NCBI GenBank assembly: GCA_019594025.1
Contig: JAFDUB010000014.1
Coordinates: 1-23,594, forward strand
Direction: 5' to 3'
Length of the DNA stretch: 23,594 bases
Source of the DNA: Thermoplasmata archaeon
Lineage (GTDB): Archaea; Thermoplasmatota; Thermoplasmata; Halarchaeoplasmatales; Halarchaeoplasmataceae
Below are positions 14,281 to 22,963 of the stretch, piece after piece. The translations under genes were made by a program, and so were the position numbers. How positions within the stretch are numbered: the stretch's first letter is position 1; every line of letters begins with the position of its first letter. The notes beneath the pieces were generated by a model. It was not told where the DNA came from, did not search any database, and saw only the letters and a program-made list of their open reading frames with translations.

Positions 14281-16419
14281 TTGCCGAACAAAAACATAGT
14301 CTTGGTAGTGGTTTCTTTATTGGATAATCTTAGTAGGACTAATTTTTCCCAGGAAGTCAAAGGGGTTCTGGAGCGAGCGGAAGAACTATGTGATGAAGAA
14401 AGGTACATGGAAGCGATCAACCTCTATGAAACAGTACTAAAATATCGTAAGGACGAGATGGTCGCCAACAATATGGGTGTAGCCTTTGACGCTGTGGGTA
14501 AACACGAGAAGGCAATAGAATCATATCACTTAGCTTTAAAAATAAACCCAAATTACGTCACCGCATGGCATAACAAAGGAAATTCTCATATTTATCTCGG
14601 TGAGTATAGAAAGGCACTGGAATGTTATGACGAAATCATTCAATTACAACCCAAGAATTATCAAGCTTACTTTGATAAGGCCTTCGCTTACGCACGTTTG
14701 GGTAGGTCTAGAGCCGCAAAGAAATGGGCTGATGAAGGAGTCAAACGAGGGAAGATTGAGATTGACGAGCTTTTAATTTATAAAGGTGAGATCTACGAAG
14801 AAATTGACGATTATAAGGGTGCAATCATTATTTATCAGAGGGCGCGGGAAAAAAACCCGTCTAATCTAGAGGCTCTAAAAAAGATAGCGGATGCGTTGAT
14901 GGACCTGGGAAGGTATCACGAAGCGATTGAAAACTACGACGATTATTTAGATTATGTGCCGGATGACGAAGAGGTATGGAACAACAAAGGCTATGGTCTA
15001 TTTTCCTTAGGACACTATCAAGAAAGCAAAGCCTGTTATCAACGTGCTTTGAATATCGATCCCCATTACGGCCCTGCCCATTACAACATGGGATATCTAC
15101 TGCATACATCGGGAGATTACAAAGAAGCTATTATCCACTACAAAGAGGCTTCAAAATACAACACAGATAACGAAGTATTATGGAACAATCTGGGTAATGC
15201 ACTCTATAACTTAGAAAAGTACGAGGAATCCGTCCCATACTTCGTCAAAGCTATCGAGGTGAATCCCGAATACGAGATTGCATGGAATAACATCGGCAAT
15301 GCACAAAATAAAATGGGGGTGTATGAGGAGTCGATAGAGTACCACCAACGGGCCTTAGAGATAAAACCCGATTTCGATTATGCTCTACTTGCTTTAGGAT
15401 ACGCTTTGGCTAAAACCGGTAAAAAGGAAGAGGGGGTGGATAAAATAGACCTGTCCCTGGATCTAAACCCAGATTACGAAAAATCATGGTACGTTAGAGC
15501 GGAAATACTTCATATGATGGGGAGGTATGAGGATGCATTGGAATCTTTAAAAACCGCTTTAGATAAGAATCCACTCTTCGCCGATGCCCATAGGCTAACC
15601 GGGGAGATATTGGAGTACACACAAAATTATGACGAAGCTCTGCTGGCCTTCAACAAAGCTTTGAAGGTATACGACAAGTTGTACACACGTTATAACGACT
15701 TTTCCGCATTGATAGATAAAGGTGAACTTCTAGAGGAACTGGGAAGATTTAGAGACGCGCTAAAGGTATACGAAACCGCACTCCGGGATGATGACGGTAA
15801 GGTCTACGTTTGGAGACGGAAAGCTGCGGTGCATCTCGAACTTGAGGAGTACCGTGAGGCCCTTATTGCGGCCGACGAAGGCCTGGCGATAGAAGAGTCT
15901 GCGGATTTATTAATACTTAAAGGGGAGGCCTACAAAGGTTTAGATAATAAGGAAAAGGCGTTGGAATACCTTCGGTCAGCGGTTGAAAAGGACGGTCCGG
16001 AAGCTCGAATAGCACTTGCCAGATACCTATCGGACTTAGAAAAGTTCGACGAGGCATTGGAAGTAATTGAAGAAGAAAATTGGGAAGAAAAACTTACCAA
16101 AGGCAACATATTCTTGGAGATAGGTGAATACGGGAAGGCGGTACCCCTTTTCAAATCGAGCAGCCGGGAAAATGATTTAGATGCGTGGTTTGGATTGGGT
16201 AAAGCACTCTCCGCTACCGGAGATTTAAAAGGTGCTTCAAAGGCCTACGATACATGCATCGGATTATCCGAAGATTTCGGGCCTGCATGGTACGAAAAGG
16301 CGCTGCTTTTAAAAACTAAAAAGAACTTCAAACGTGCCTTGGAGTACGCTCAAATCGCCGCCGATCTGGGAGTTCCTGAAGCGGTAACATTGGCGGAAGA
16401 ACTGGGCAAAAAGGTTTAG
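14281..16419 (+). CDS. Large tetratricopeptide (TPR) repeat protein
   Basis: 712 residues made almost fully of TPR units from about residue 25 to the end, roughly 18-20 by eye. Typical signatures are AWHNKGNSHIYLGEYRKALE, VWNNKGYGLFSLGHYQESKA and ALYNLEKYEESVPYFVKAIE, with the W-x-x-x-G, A/Y and P at the usual helix positions. TPR solenoids hold other proteins together. No catalytic domain, signal peptide or membrane span is seen; the first residues are mildly hydrophobic (IVLVVVSLL) but short. The start is TTG at 14281 with no clear ribosome site; the first TPR needs residues before the first internal Met, so a start near here is required. Only 53 bp lie between this and the zinc-ribbon gene, and 23 bp to the endonuclease gene after it, so an operon is likely. 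Confidence 0.8.
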   Translation: MPNKNIVLVVVSLLDNLSRTNFSQEVKGVLERAEELCDEERYMEAINLYETVLKYRKDEMVANNMGVAFDAVGKHEKAIESYHLALKINPNYVTAWHNKGNSHIYLGEYRKALECYDEIIQLQPKNYQAYFDKAFAYARLGRSRAAKKWADEGVKRGKIEIDELLIYKGEIYEEIDDYKGAIIIYQRAREKNPSNLEALKKIADALMDLGRYHEAIENYDDYLDYVPDDEEVWNNKGYGLFSLGHYQESKACYQRALNIDPHYGPAHYNMGYLLHTSGDYKEAIIHYKEASKYNTDNEVLWNNLGNALYNLEKYEESVPYFVKAIEVNPEYEIAWNNIGNAQNKMGVYEESIEYHQRALEIKPDFDYALLALGYALAKTGKKEEGVDKIDLSLDLNPDYEKSWYVRAEILHMMGRYEDALESLKTALDKNPLFADAHRLTGEILEYTQNYDEALLAFNKALKVYDKLYTRYNDFSALIDKGELLEELGRFRDALKVYETALRDDDGKVYVWRRKAAVHLELEEYREALIAADEGLAIEESADLLILKGEAYKGLDNKEKALEYLRSAVEKDGPEARIALARYLSDLEKFDEALEVIEEENWEEKLTKGNIFLEIGEYGKAVPLFKSSSRENDLDAWFGLGKALSATGDLKGASKAYDTCIGLSEDFGPAWYEKALLLKTKKNFKRALEYAQIAADLGVPEAVTLAEELGKKV

Positions 16420-16442
16420 TGTAAGTTTCTTTTACCTAATAT

Positions 16443-17249
16443 ATGATACGATTAGGACCAGGGGGAACTCCACACGGAGTGAAGGGAACCAAAAACAGTA
16501 TGGCCTACCTGGCTCGAGAGGGGCTGAATGCCATGGAGGTACAGTTCGTGAGGGGGGCCAGGATGAGGGATTCAACGGCAAAAAGTATAGGTGAAGAAGC
16601 AACTAAACACGGCATACATCTTAGTATCCACGCGCCTTACTATATCAACCTTAACTCCGAAAAAGACGACGTAATAGAAAAAAGTAAAGAGCGAATAATG
16701 AAGAGCGCCCGCCTGGGGGATATAATGGGGGCTACGGTTATCACGGTGCATGCCGGTTACTACGGTGAACTCAGCAGTGAAGAAACCACCGAGATAATCG
16801 GAGAGAACGTTGGCGAATGTGCTGAGATGGTAGTTGAAGAGTCCTTGAATGTAAAGATTGGTCTAGAGCAGATGGGTAGAAAGAAAAGTTGGGGTACCCT
16901 TGATGAGATCGCAGAGGTGATGAAGATGACAGATATCGTCGTTCCCGTGCTCGACTTCGCCCATTACCATGCACGCTACAATGGAATTCTTAAGACGGAA
17001 GATGATTTTCGCGAACTGCTGAAAAAGTACGAGACCATACACGACGGCCCTTTGCACTCTCACTTTTCTTCCATCGAGTACAACGATACCGGTGAAAGGG
17101 CACATATGAACGTGAATGACAGGGAGCCGGACTTCTCTATGCTGGCACCCTTGCTAAAAGAAAAAGACTATGATATTACAGTCATATGCGAGACCCCGGA
17201 ACTAGACCGTGATAGTTTAAGGATGAAGAAGATGCTGGAATCGGTCTGA
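16443..17249 (+). CDS. nfo: Endonuclease IV-type (AP endonuclease 2) TIM-barrel protein
   Basis: 268 residues, close to the usual 270-280 of endonuclease IV, which cuts DNA 5' to abasic sites in base excision repair using three zinc ions. The expected metal residues are in order: His63 in SIHAPYYINL, His103 in TVHAGYYG, Glu142 in GLEQMG, Asp171 and His174 in LDFAHYHAR, His207 in HSHFS, a later His221 in ERAHMNV, and Glu250 in CETPELD. The IHAPY and N-L-S strings are strong endonuclease IV marks. ATG at 16443 has no Shine-Dalgarno site; distance to the TPR stop is 23 bp. The gene symbol is by family; the archaeal branch also includes sugar-isomerase relatives, so enzymatic activity is predicted, not proven. 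The nearby mre11-rad50 pair makes this a small DNA-repair area. Confidence 0.8.
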   Translation: MIRLGPGGTPHGVKGTKNSMAYLAREGLNAMEVQFVRGARMRDSTAKSIGEEATKHGIHLSIHAPYYINLNSEKDDVIEKSKERIMKSARLGDIMGATVITVHAGYYGELSSEETTEIIGENVGECAEMVVEESLNVKIGLEQMGRKKSWGTLDEIAEVMKMTDIVVPVLDFAHYHARYNGILKTEDDFRELLKKYETIHDGPLHSHFSSIEYNDTGERAHMNVNDREPDFSMLAPLLKEKDYDITVICETPELDRDSLRMKKMLESV

Positions 17250-17266
17250 GTCCGTTTTTCATGAAC

Positions 17267-17320
17267 GACCATTATGATGGTCAGAGAAAAGAGCAGCGGA
17301 AAACTATTTTTTGTAATAGT
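17267..17320 (+). terminator. Stem-loops and T run after the endonuclease IV gene
   Basis: A perfect 6-bp stem GACCAT-TATG-ATGGTC (17267-17282) is followed by ACTATT-TTTTGT-AATAGT (17303-17320) containing a T6 run. Together they lie in the 101-bp gap before the membrane-protein gene and probably end the upstream operon. Confidence 0.4.
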
Positions 17321-17350
17321 CTATCTATATTTGACCCGAGGTAAAAGGTA

Positions 17351-18241
17351 ATGATACAACCACTATATTATGACCAGGTAGTTGAATGGCGTCAAAAAAA
17401 GTTTAAGAATAGATGGAAAAAATTTGCCTGGAAATTGTTATATTCCGCTTTATCTATCTTTACCCTAATTCTCTTCATCTCTGTTTTCCTATATGGAACT
17501 AGATTCGAATCGGATACTTTCCAAAGGATATTGTTCTACAACCTCGTTTTCGTAGGGATTTACATCTTGCTTACATATGATGCATTGGACGAATACCAGG
17601 AACTCGGTTTGATCAGTAGTTTTATCTTTCCCATGGGCATTTTTTTATATATAACATCTTTAGCATCGGATCTACCGATTATATCGTTTTTCATCTTACC
17701 GATAATCATCGGCGGCGTGTATTTCTCGATATTTGATGTGCTACGCGGTCGTGTGATACTCAAGAAAACACCGTATCCTCAAGAAAAACCCGTATTTTAC
17801 TACGAAGACGGTTCCGTAAGATTGTACAAACGTAAACTGCTCCTTGAGCGGTGGAACATAATATGGTATAAAATCATATTCATACTGAGCTTTTTCTTAC
17901 TATTAATTGGTTCTCCCACGATAGGAGTATTCATGCACATATTCAAACCCGGCCCCCTGGTTTCCTTCGCTGCATTGAACATGATCTCAATTGGTTTTAT
18001 CTTTATGACCGCGGACATAGCTTGGACTGAGTTTACGGAAAAAAGGTACATAAGTTCATTGATAGCCTTGATCTACTGTGAGCTTATGTTCATTCTTACC
18101 TCTTTTGGAAAGATAGTGGTATCACATGAAGACGCTATTTTTTTTGTGCTTTTTTTCGTTGTGCTCGTACTTGTGTCCCCCATCGACATGCTCTTGGTTT
18201 ATTTCCGAAATAAACTCGGAAAGGATCAGGGTAAGACATGA
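17351..18241 (+). CDS. Multi-pass membrane protein of unknown function
   Basis: 296 residues with about eight hydrophobic spans (roughly 28-49, 61-78, 87-105, 110-130, 172-195, 202-222, 233-250 and 262-284) grouped in two sets around a charged central loop (about 133-170, KKTPYPQEKPVFYYEDG). The N-terminus is basic (WRQKKFKNRWKKF) and probably inside. The start is supported by GAGGTAAAAGG just before ATG. No transporter or enzyme motif is visible and I do not recognise the family. It ends 7 bp before the convergent rad50 stop, so the two transcripts may overlap at their 3' ends. Confidence 0.7.
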   Translation: MIQPLYYDQVVEWRQKKFKNRWKKFAWKLLYSALSIFTLILFISVFLYGTRFESDTFQRILFYNLVFVGIYILLTYDALDEYQELGLISSFIFPMGIFLYITSLASDLPIISFFILPIIIGGVYFSIFDVLRGRVILKKTPYPQEKPVFYYEDGSVRLYKRKLLLERWNIIWYKIIFILSFFLLLIGSPTIGVFMHIFKPGPLVSFAALNMISIGFIFMTADIAWTEFTEKRYISSLIALIYCELMFILTSFGKIVVSHEDAIFFVLFFVVLVLVSPIDMLLVYFRNKLGKDQGKT

Positions 18242-18248
18242 ACTGATT

Positions 18249-20657
18249 TCAATCTACCCTCGCAACCCGTGAAACGCCGTCTTCCTTTTGTACAGTGTAC
18301 TCTAACTCAGCCAAGTTGGCTATCTCGTTCTCGTGAGATACTATGATAATTTGGTCTGCATTTGTTTTTTCCAACACATCCTTCAAATGAGTTAACTGTT
18401 CACGGCTGAATCCCGTTGTCGGCTCGTCGAGTACTAGAAGGTTGCTTTCAAGACCTAACTGTTCTTTTATCATAGTGTTGAAAGCAAGGCGATACGCTAG
18501 AGCTACAGATGTTCTCTCACCACCGCTTAAATCGTCCACCCTGGTTACGTTGTTCGAGGTGGATATCACCGGTGCGAACTTATCGTCTAAACGAGCGTAT
18601 TTTTCAGGATCATCAAGTATCTCGTTGAACCAGCTTCTAAAGTAGTTTTCAAATTGCTTGTTTATCTGTATCATGCGGTGCTCTTCCATGGTACGGATAG
18701 ATTCCTTGAAAGGTCCTTCCATCCATGATTTGATATTCTTGTACTCCCTGGCCTTGCTGCGGTAGCCTTTCATCTTCTTTATCTTCTCTTTAACTTTGCC
18801 GAGTTCTTCTTCCATATTATTTAGAAGCACGTTTATGTTTTCAATTCGTTCCTCGAGCTTGCTTCGTGAGGCTATTGCTTTCTGGTGCTGTGACTTGCAT
18901 TCTTCATACTCGGACTTCGAAAATTTTTCCTCCACCTTTTCCAGCTTCTTTTTTAAATCGGTGATTTCATCTTTTGTTTTCTCAATATTCGTACGTGTAG
19001 TTTCGATCCTCGACTCCAACTCGTCACGCTTCTTTAGCTTCTCAACGAGAGCTATGTACTCATCTCTGTACTTACCGAGCTTTTCAACCTTTGATTCCAA
19101 GTTTTCTAAATCGGAAGAATTCCATTCGAAGGATTCAATCTTTTTTTCCAGCTTTTCAATTTCCTCGGTACGGTTTGAAATTCTATCTTCTAGTGAGGAT
19201 ATTTCGTCCTCGATATCTCTTAATCCTTCGAGCTCTTTTTCCCGATAATAAAGTTCCCTCTCCTCCTCTGAAAGTTTTTCAAGCTTAGTACGGAGAGTTG
19301 ACAGCTTCTCCTGGTTTTTTTTATCTCTTAGACTGTCCATCTTAGAGCGAATTCGTGCAAGCTCTTCTTCAATTTCACCCACCATCACGGATACGTGCTC
19401 TTCAGTGATGGGCTGCTTACACTTGGGACATTCAGCCTCCTCTTCCAAATCCTCGGTCTCTTTCTTCTCCCGGAGTAAAGAATCTTCCTCTTTCTCCAAC
19501 GACTTCAGTTCACCATATATCTCCGAGTTTTTTTCCTCCAAAGCTCGTTTCTCCGATTTCAAATTCTTCAGTTCTTCACGCAAACCTCTTTTTTTCTCGA
19601 TCTTGCTTTCAATTTCTTCCTTTTTGTTTAATTTCGACTGCAGTTTTTTCAGCTCTTTTTTCTCAACCTCTAAGCGGGTACTGAGAGCTTGATGTTTTCT
19701 CTCCTTCGCCTCTCTACTTCGCACAGTTTGTTTCACGTTTTCAAGCTTGGATTTTAACTTATCATGTTTCTCTTTTTTTTCCTTAAGTTCACCCAAACGC
19801 GATTCTTCCTTCTTTAGTTCCTTAAGCTCAAATTCATTCTCTTTTAATTCATTCTCCAAACGCTCTAGTCTTGAGCTTAGATTTCTTTTTTTATTGATCA
19901 ACGAAGTTCGTTCATCATTCAACTCGGATAGTTCCTTTAATCGGGTATCGAGTGAAACCAGTTTTTCTTTAATATCATTTAACTCTTTTTTTGATTCCTT
20001 TAATTCACTCTTTTTTCCCTCCCTCCTTTCCTTAAGTTTATTCAATCCTACCTTGAAGTCTTCAAGAGACTCGGCTCTAGTCTCCATCTTCGTTATTTCG
20101 TTCTTCAACTCCCTACTCAGTATCGATATATTGTCCACGGCACGTTTGTAATCCTCAAGGTTGAACACCCGTCTTATGGACGTCAAACGTTGATCGTCGT
20201 TTATGGATAAAATTTCGTTCATCCTTTCTTGAGGTATGTATATACCCATGTGAAAGGTTTCGACTTTGTATCCCGAGCCCTCTCTAAGTTTTAAAAGCGA
20301 GTCTATCTTATCCCTCATCTCCCTCCACGATAGTTCCATCCTGGTATCACCGACGTCGAGGTAACATTCATCGGGCTGTATACCACTGGAGGTGCGTTTG
20401 ATACTACGGTAGGCGATGTATTCGGTATGGTCCACCTGAAAGTGCAGGCGTACCCATGAATAGTCCTCACCATGACGAAATATTTTATCGTAAAAGTGCT
20501 GCTGGGTGCCTCCGAATAAAACAAATTCCAGAGCTAACAACAGGGATGATTTACCAGATCCTATATCTCCCTGGAACAGGATGATACCCGGGGTGAATTC
20601 CACCTCCTCGTGCTTGTAACTGCGGATGTTTTCCAATTCCATCTTCTTTAGGATCAT
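18249..20657 (-). CDS. rad50: DNA double-strand break repair ATPase Rad50
   Basis: 802 residues, somewhat shorter than the 850-900 usual in archaea. It is the ABC-type ATPase partner of Mre11, which tethers and opens broken DNA ends for resection. Visible: N-terminal lobe with RSYKHEEVEF and Walker A GDIGSGKSS (30-38); Q-loop area IYIPQERM; long coiled coils about 180-400 and 430-640; zinc hook CPKC at 410-413 in the centre, used for pairing of two molecules; signature LSGGERTS near 706-713; Walker B LLVLDEPTTGFS near 739-750; and the switch His in IIIVSHENE. It begins with ATG overlapping the mre11 stop by 4 bp (ATGA), so both are made from one transcript. It ends 7 bp from a convergent gene. 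Confidence 0.95.
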   Translation of the reverse strand: MILKKMELENIRSYKHEEVEFTPGIILFQGDIGSGKSSLLLALEFVLFGGTQQHFYDKIFRHGEDYSWVRLHFQVDHTEYIAYRSIKRTSSGIQPDECYLDVGDTRMELSWREMRDKIDSLLKLREGSGYKVETFHMGIYIPQERMNEILSINDDQRLTSIRRVFNLEDYKRAVDNISILSRELKNEITKMETRAESLEDFKVGLNKLKERREGKKSELKESKKELNDIKEKLVSLDTRLKELSELNDERTSLINKKRNLSSRLERLENELKENEFELKELKKEESRLGELKEKKEKHDKLKSKLENVKQTVRSREAKERKHQALSTRLEVEKKELKKLQSKLNKKEEIESKIEKKRGLREELKNLKSEKRALEEKNSEIYGELKSLEKEEDSLLREKKETEDLEEEAECPKCKQPITEEHVSVMVGEIEEELARIRSKMDSLRDKKNQEKLSTLRTKLEKLSEEERELYYREKELEGLRDIEDEISSLEDRISNRTEEIEKLEKKIESFEWNSSDLENLESKVEKLGKYRDEYIALVEKLKKRDELESRIETTRTNIEKTKDEITDLKKKLEKVEEKFSKSEYEECKSQHQKAIASRSKLEERIENINVLLNNMEEELGKVKEKIKKMKGYRSKAREYKNIKSWMEGPFKESIRTMEEHRMIQINKQFENYFRSWFNEILDDPEKYARLDDKFAPVISTSNNVTRVDDLSGGERTSVALAYRLAFNTMIKEQLGLESNLLVLDEPTTGFSREQLTHLKDVLEKTNADQIIIVSHENEIANLAELEYTVQKEDGVSRVARVD

Positions 20658-21928
20658 TTATCTACACCTGTGTAATCTCCCAGAGTTATCTGCTGCGGTC
20701 CGTTGGTATCTCTCTTCTTTTCCTTCTCTCTCGAGCTTTTTTGAGGAAGTTCCTTTATCTCCTCGATCAAGGTACAAGCTTCATTCCATATCCTGTTTTC
20801 ATAATCTATGGAGGTCTCCCCTTCCTTTTTGTCGCCCTTTAGAATCTGCAGCAGCTCACTGGCAAATTCGTTGGAAATACCTTCCGGGGTACCGTACTCC
20901 TCCAACACCCTTTTTTCAACTTCGTCCTCCTTATCCTCTTGGACCTTAACCTTGTCGACTGTAACACGTTCTAGTGAATTTTTGTTCAAAAATACTGTAG
21001 CATCCCCTTCCCTTTCGAACAACTTGATGATCCTTGAAAAGTCAATATCTTCTGGTGAACCTTCTAGAAGCTCGCCGTGTACCTTCAGAAGTATCACGTC
21101 ACCTTCTCGGCATTCCTCCGCCTTGTCTATGAGTAAATCCTCTACCTCGGAAGACGTATATCCATCCACACTAAAGGCAATCCTTGCTATATCACAAACT
21201 TCCAAAGGTACGTACTCGGGCTGCCAATCCTCCACAATGTAAAATCCACGTTGTTGTTCTCTCTCCAGGTCGGTATAAGACGAGCCGAAAGTAGCGCCGG
21301 GATACACCACAAAACCACCGTCTTTTTTGTTTATCAGAGGGCGATGGATATGTCCGCCGGCATAGTAGTCATAACCATCGGGTAAAAAGGACATGGGAAG
21401 AACGTTTTTCTCCGGTATATCCGTGGGTTTCATCTCCGCGATCGGAGAGTGAAAAACAAATATCCCCCTTCCGTCTGGAACATCGATATCTAACTGTTCG
21501 TAGTATCCCTTCTCTAACCTATTCTTTCTTCCGCTTAGACCGGTTATACTTACGCCGGAAGAATCTTTCACCGTTGTTAGACGATTATCCGACTCTAAGT
21601 ACTTTACCACGTTCTTAAATAACTCGGCACTCTCCAGCACATCGATCAAAGAAGCACTAGCCAGGTTGTAATCATGGGACCCATAAACCGAGTATATGAA
21701 GATGCCTTGGTTTTTCACTTCCATCATTATTTTCACTGCCCGATTCACTATGTCCATATCCGGAAGCGGATTGTGAAACAGGTCTCCGGCGATTATGATG
21801 AAATCAACCTTCTTAGCGGTGCAGATGTTCATTGCCTTCTCAAATGCTTTTATATTGTACTCCCTCAACACGGGTTTACGGCCGAAGGCGCCAAGATGAC
21901 AATCAGCAAGATGGGCGAATTTCACCAT
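20654..21928 (-). CDS. mre11: DNA double-strand break repair nuclease Mre11
   Basis: 424 residues, a calcineurin-type phosphoesterase with two-metal nuclease chemistry that works with Rad50. The motifs are Asp9 and His11 (LADCHLGAF), Asp49 (AGDLFH), Gly-Ser-His-Asp at 83-86 (VYGSHDY), His160 (FVFHSPIAE), and His193/His195 (AGGHIHRPL). The third motif is usually GNHD with Asn as a metal ligand; here it reads GSHD. The other residues are intact. The C-terminal 140 residues hold the cap and the Rad50-binding part, with a charged tail. ATG at 21928 lies 21-31 nt after a TATA-like stretch, so the message may be leaderless. The gene is head to head with the HAD gene across 112 bp. Confidence 0.9.
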   Translation of the reverse strand: MVKFAHLADCHLGAFGRKPVLREYNIKAFEKAMNICTAKKVDFIIIAGDLFHNPLPDMDIVNRAVKIMMEVKNQGIFIYSVYGSHDYNLASASLIDVLESAELFKNVVKYLESDNRLTTVKDSSGVSITGLSGRKNRLEKGYYEQLDIDVPDGRGIFVFHSPIAEMKPTDIPEKNVLPMSFLPDGYDYYAGGHIHRPLINKKDGGFVVYPGATFGSSYTDLEREQQRGFYIVEDWQPEYVPLEVCDIARIAFSVDGYTSSEVEDLLIDKAEECREGDVILLKVHGELLEGSPEDIDFSRIIKLFEREGDATVFLNKNSLERVTVDKVKVQEDKEDEVEKRVLEEYGTPEGISNEFASELLQILKGDKKEGETSIDYENRIWNEACTLIEEIKELPQKSSREKEKKRDTNGPQQITLGDYTGVDK

Positions 21929-21948
21929 ACGCTTACGTGATTACGTCG

Positions 21949-21959
21949 ATTAATAAAAG
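21949..21959 (-). promoter_or_regulatory. Probable TATA box of the mre11-rad50 operon
   Basis: CTTTTATTAAT on the minus strand is centred about 26 nt before the mre11 ATG, the distance at which archaeal transcripts start. A transcript starting at or next to the ATG would be leaderless, which fits the lack of a Shine-Dalgarno site there. Confidence 0.45.
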
Positions 21960-22040
21960 ACTTTATGGGGGACTCCGTCGAAAGTAAACAAAATACTAAA
22001 ATAATCAAAGACGATAGTCAGGTGGTGTTTAAATATAATA

Positions 22041-22700
22041 ATGAGTTGTAAATCAATCGTGAAAAAGGACTTCGTCGTAATTTTCGATCTTGATGGTACT
22101 CTATTTAAAACTAGAGAGGTGGTTTTACCAGCTGTAAAAAACGCTTTGGAGGACGCGGGACTGCCTCCGGTAGACGAAACAAAGGTGATTTCACTACTTG
22201 GTGAGAAAACTACTGAGTTCTGCAGGCAGTTGGCTCCAGATGCAAATGATGAGCAGCTTTCGCTATTTATAGAGCGATTGGGGTTTCATGAGATGGTATT
22301 TATACAAAAGTACGGTGTTCTTTTTGAAGGAGCTGAGAACGTACTTAAACATTTAAAGACCGAAGGGTATCAAACCGCAATATGCAGCAATGGGAGTAAG
22401 GATTACGTAGAATTCGTTCTATACAGTATGGACATAATGAAATATTTCGATTATGTTTCATGTGGAGAGAAGGAAAAACCTAAAAAAGACATGATCAGAA
22501 ATATCCTCGATAATTTAAAGGTAAAAAACGGAGTGATGGTAGGCGATTCAAATCATGATATTTCCGGAGCCGCTGCAGTGGGAATACCCAGTGTAGGAGT
22601 CTCATACGGTTACGGAGATATTACCGACGCAACATACAAAATTAATTCAGAGGGGGAGCTGCCGAAAATAGTTAAATTAATCGTAGAAAATAATAAATAG
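22041..22700 (+). CDS. HAD-superfamily phosphatase, phosphoglycolate phosphatase-like
   Basis: 219 residues, the usual size for a C1-capped HAD phosphatase. The four motifs are complete: FDLDGT (Asp16 nucleophile, Asp18 acid), CSNGS (Ser116), Lys146 in KEKPKKD, and MVGDSNHD (Asp169, Asp173). The cap between residues 22 and 90 is helical, as in phosphoglycolate phosphatases and related enzymes that take small phosphate esters. The true substrate cannot be told from sequence. The start is ATG 22041; an internal GTG at 22059 is possible, since no clear ribosome site is adjacent and the conserved part begins at residue 10. It is transcribed away from mre11, with a shared 112-bp upstream region. 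Confidence 0.8.
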   Translation: MSCKSIVKKDFVVIFDLDGTLFKTREVVLPAVKNALEDAGLPPVDETKVISLLGEKTTEFCRQLAPDANDEQLSLFIERLGFHEMVFIQKYGVLFEGAENVLKHLKTEGYQTAICSNGSKDYVEFVLYSMDIMKYFDYVSCGEKEKPKKDMIRNILDNLKVKNGVMVGDSNHDISGAAAVGIPSVGVSYGYGDITDATYKINSEGELPKIVKLIVENNK

Positions 22701-22703
22701 GAA

Positions 22704-22745
22704 ATTTTATATCTCCCTAAGCCTTTGTGTACTATATAGGTGGAG
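22704..22745 (+). promoter_or_regulatory. Promoter and ribosome site of the small gene
   Basis: TTTTATAT (22704-22711) is a TATA-like box just after the HAD stop; a transcript start near 22733 would leave a short leader with AGGTGGAG (22738-22745), 9 nt before the ATG at 22755. Confidence 0.4.
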
Positions 22746-22754
22746 AAATCTCTA

Positions 22755-22931
22755 ATGTTAGACCGAAAAACGGAAATAAGGAGTAGTCAAAAGTTGGAAG
22801 TCGGAATAGTCAACTCTGAAAATCTATTACTTTCCTTAAGGAGGTCTAAGGTTATAACAACGGAAAAAGACGAAGACATGACTACCTGCTTGGATAGAGT
22901 TATCACCTATATCGAGGAAGAACTCCGATAG
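22755..22931 (+). CDS. Small hypothetical protein (58 residues)
   Basis: ATG at 22755 is preferred over the GTG at 22740 because AGGTGGAG lies 9 nt before it. The product is charged and probably helical at its end (CLDRVITYIEEELR), with an SLRRSKVITTEKDED middle. No signal peptide, membrane span or motif is recognised. Support comes from the promoter, ribosome site and lack of a competing gene; coding status remains uncertain. Confidence 0.4.
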   Translation: MLDRKTEIRSSQKLEVGIVNSENLLLSLRRSKVITTEKDEDMTTCLDRVITYIEEELR

Positions 22932-22963
22932 TCTCATTCGATTTACAGCATAATTTTCTTGTT

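Noticed and set aside
17250..17350. Possible tRNA or small RNA in the gap after the endonuclease IV gene
   Set aside because: The stems are only 6 bp each and no cloverleaf, T-loop or anticodon arm can be drawn; a terminator explains them better.
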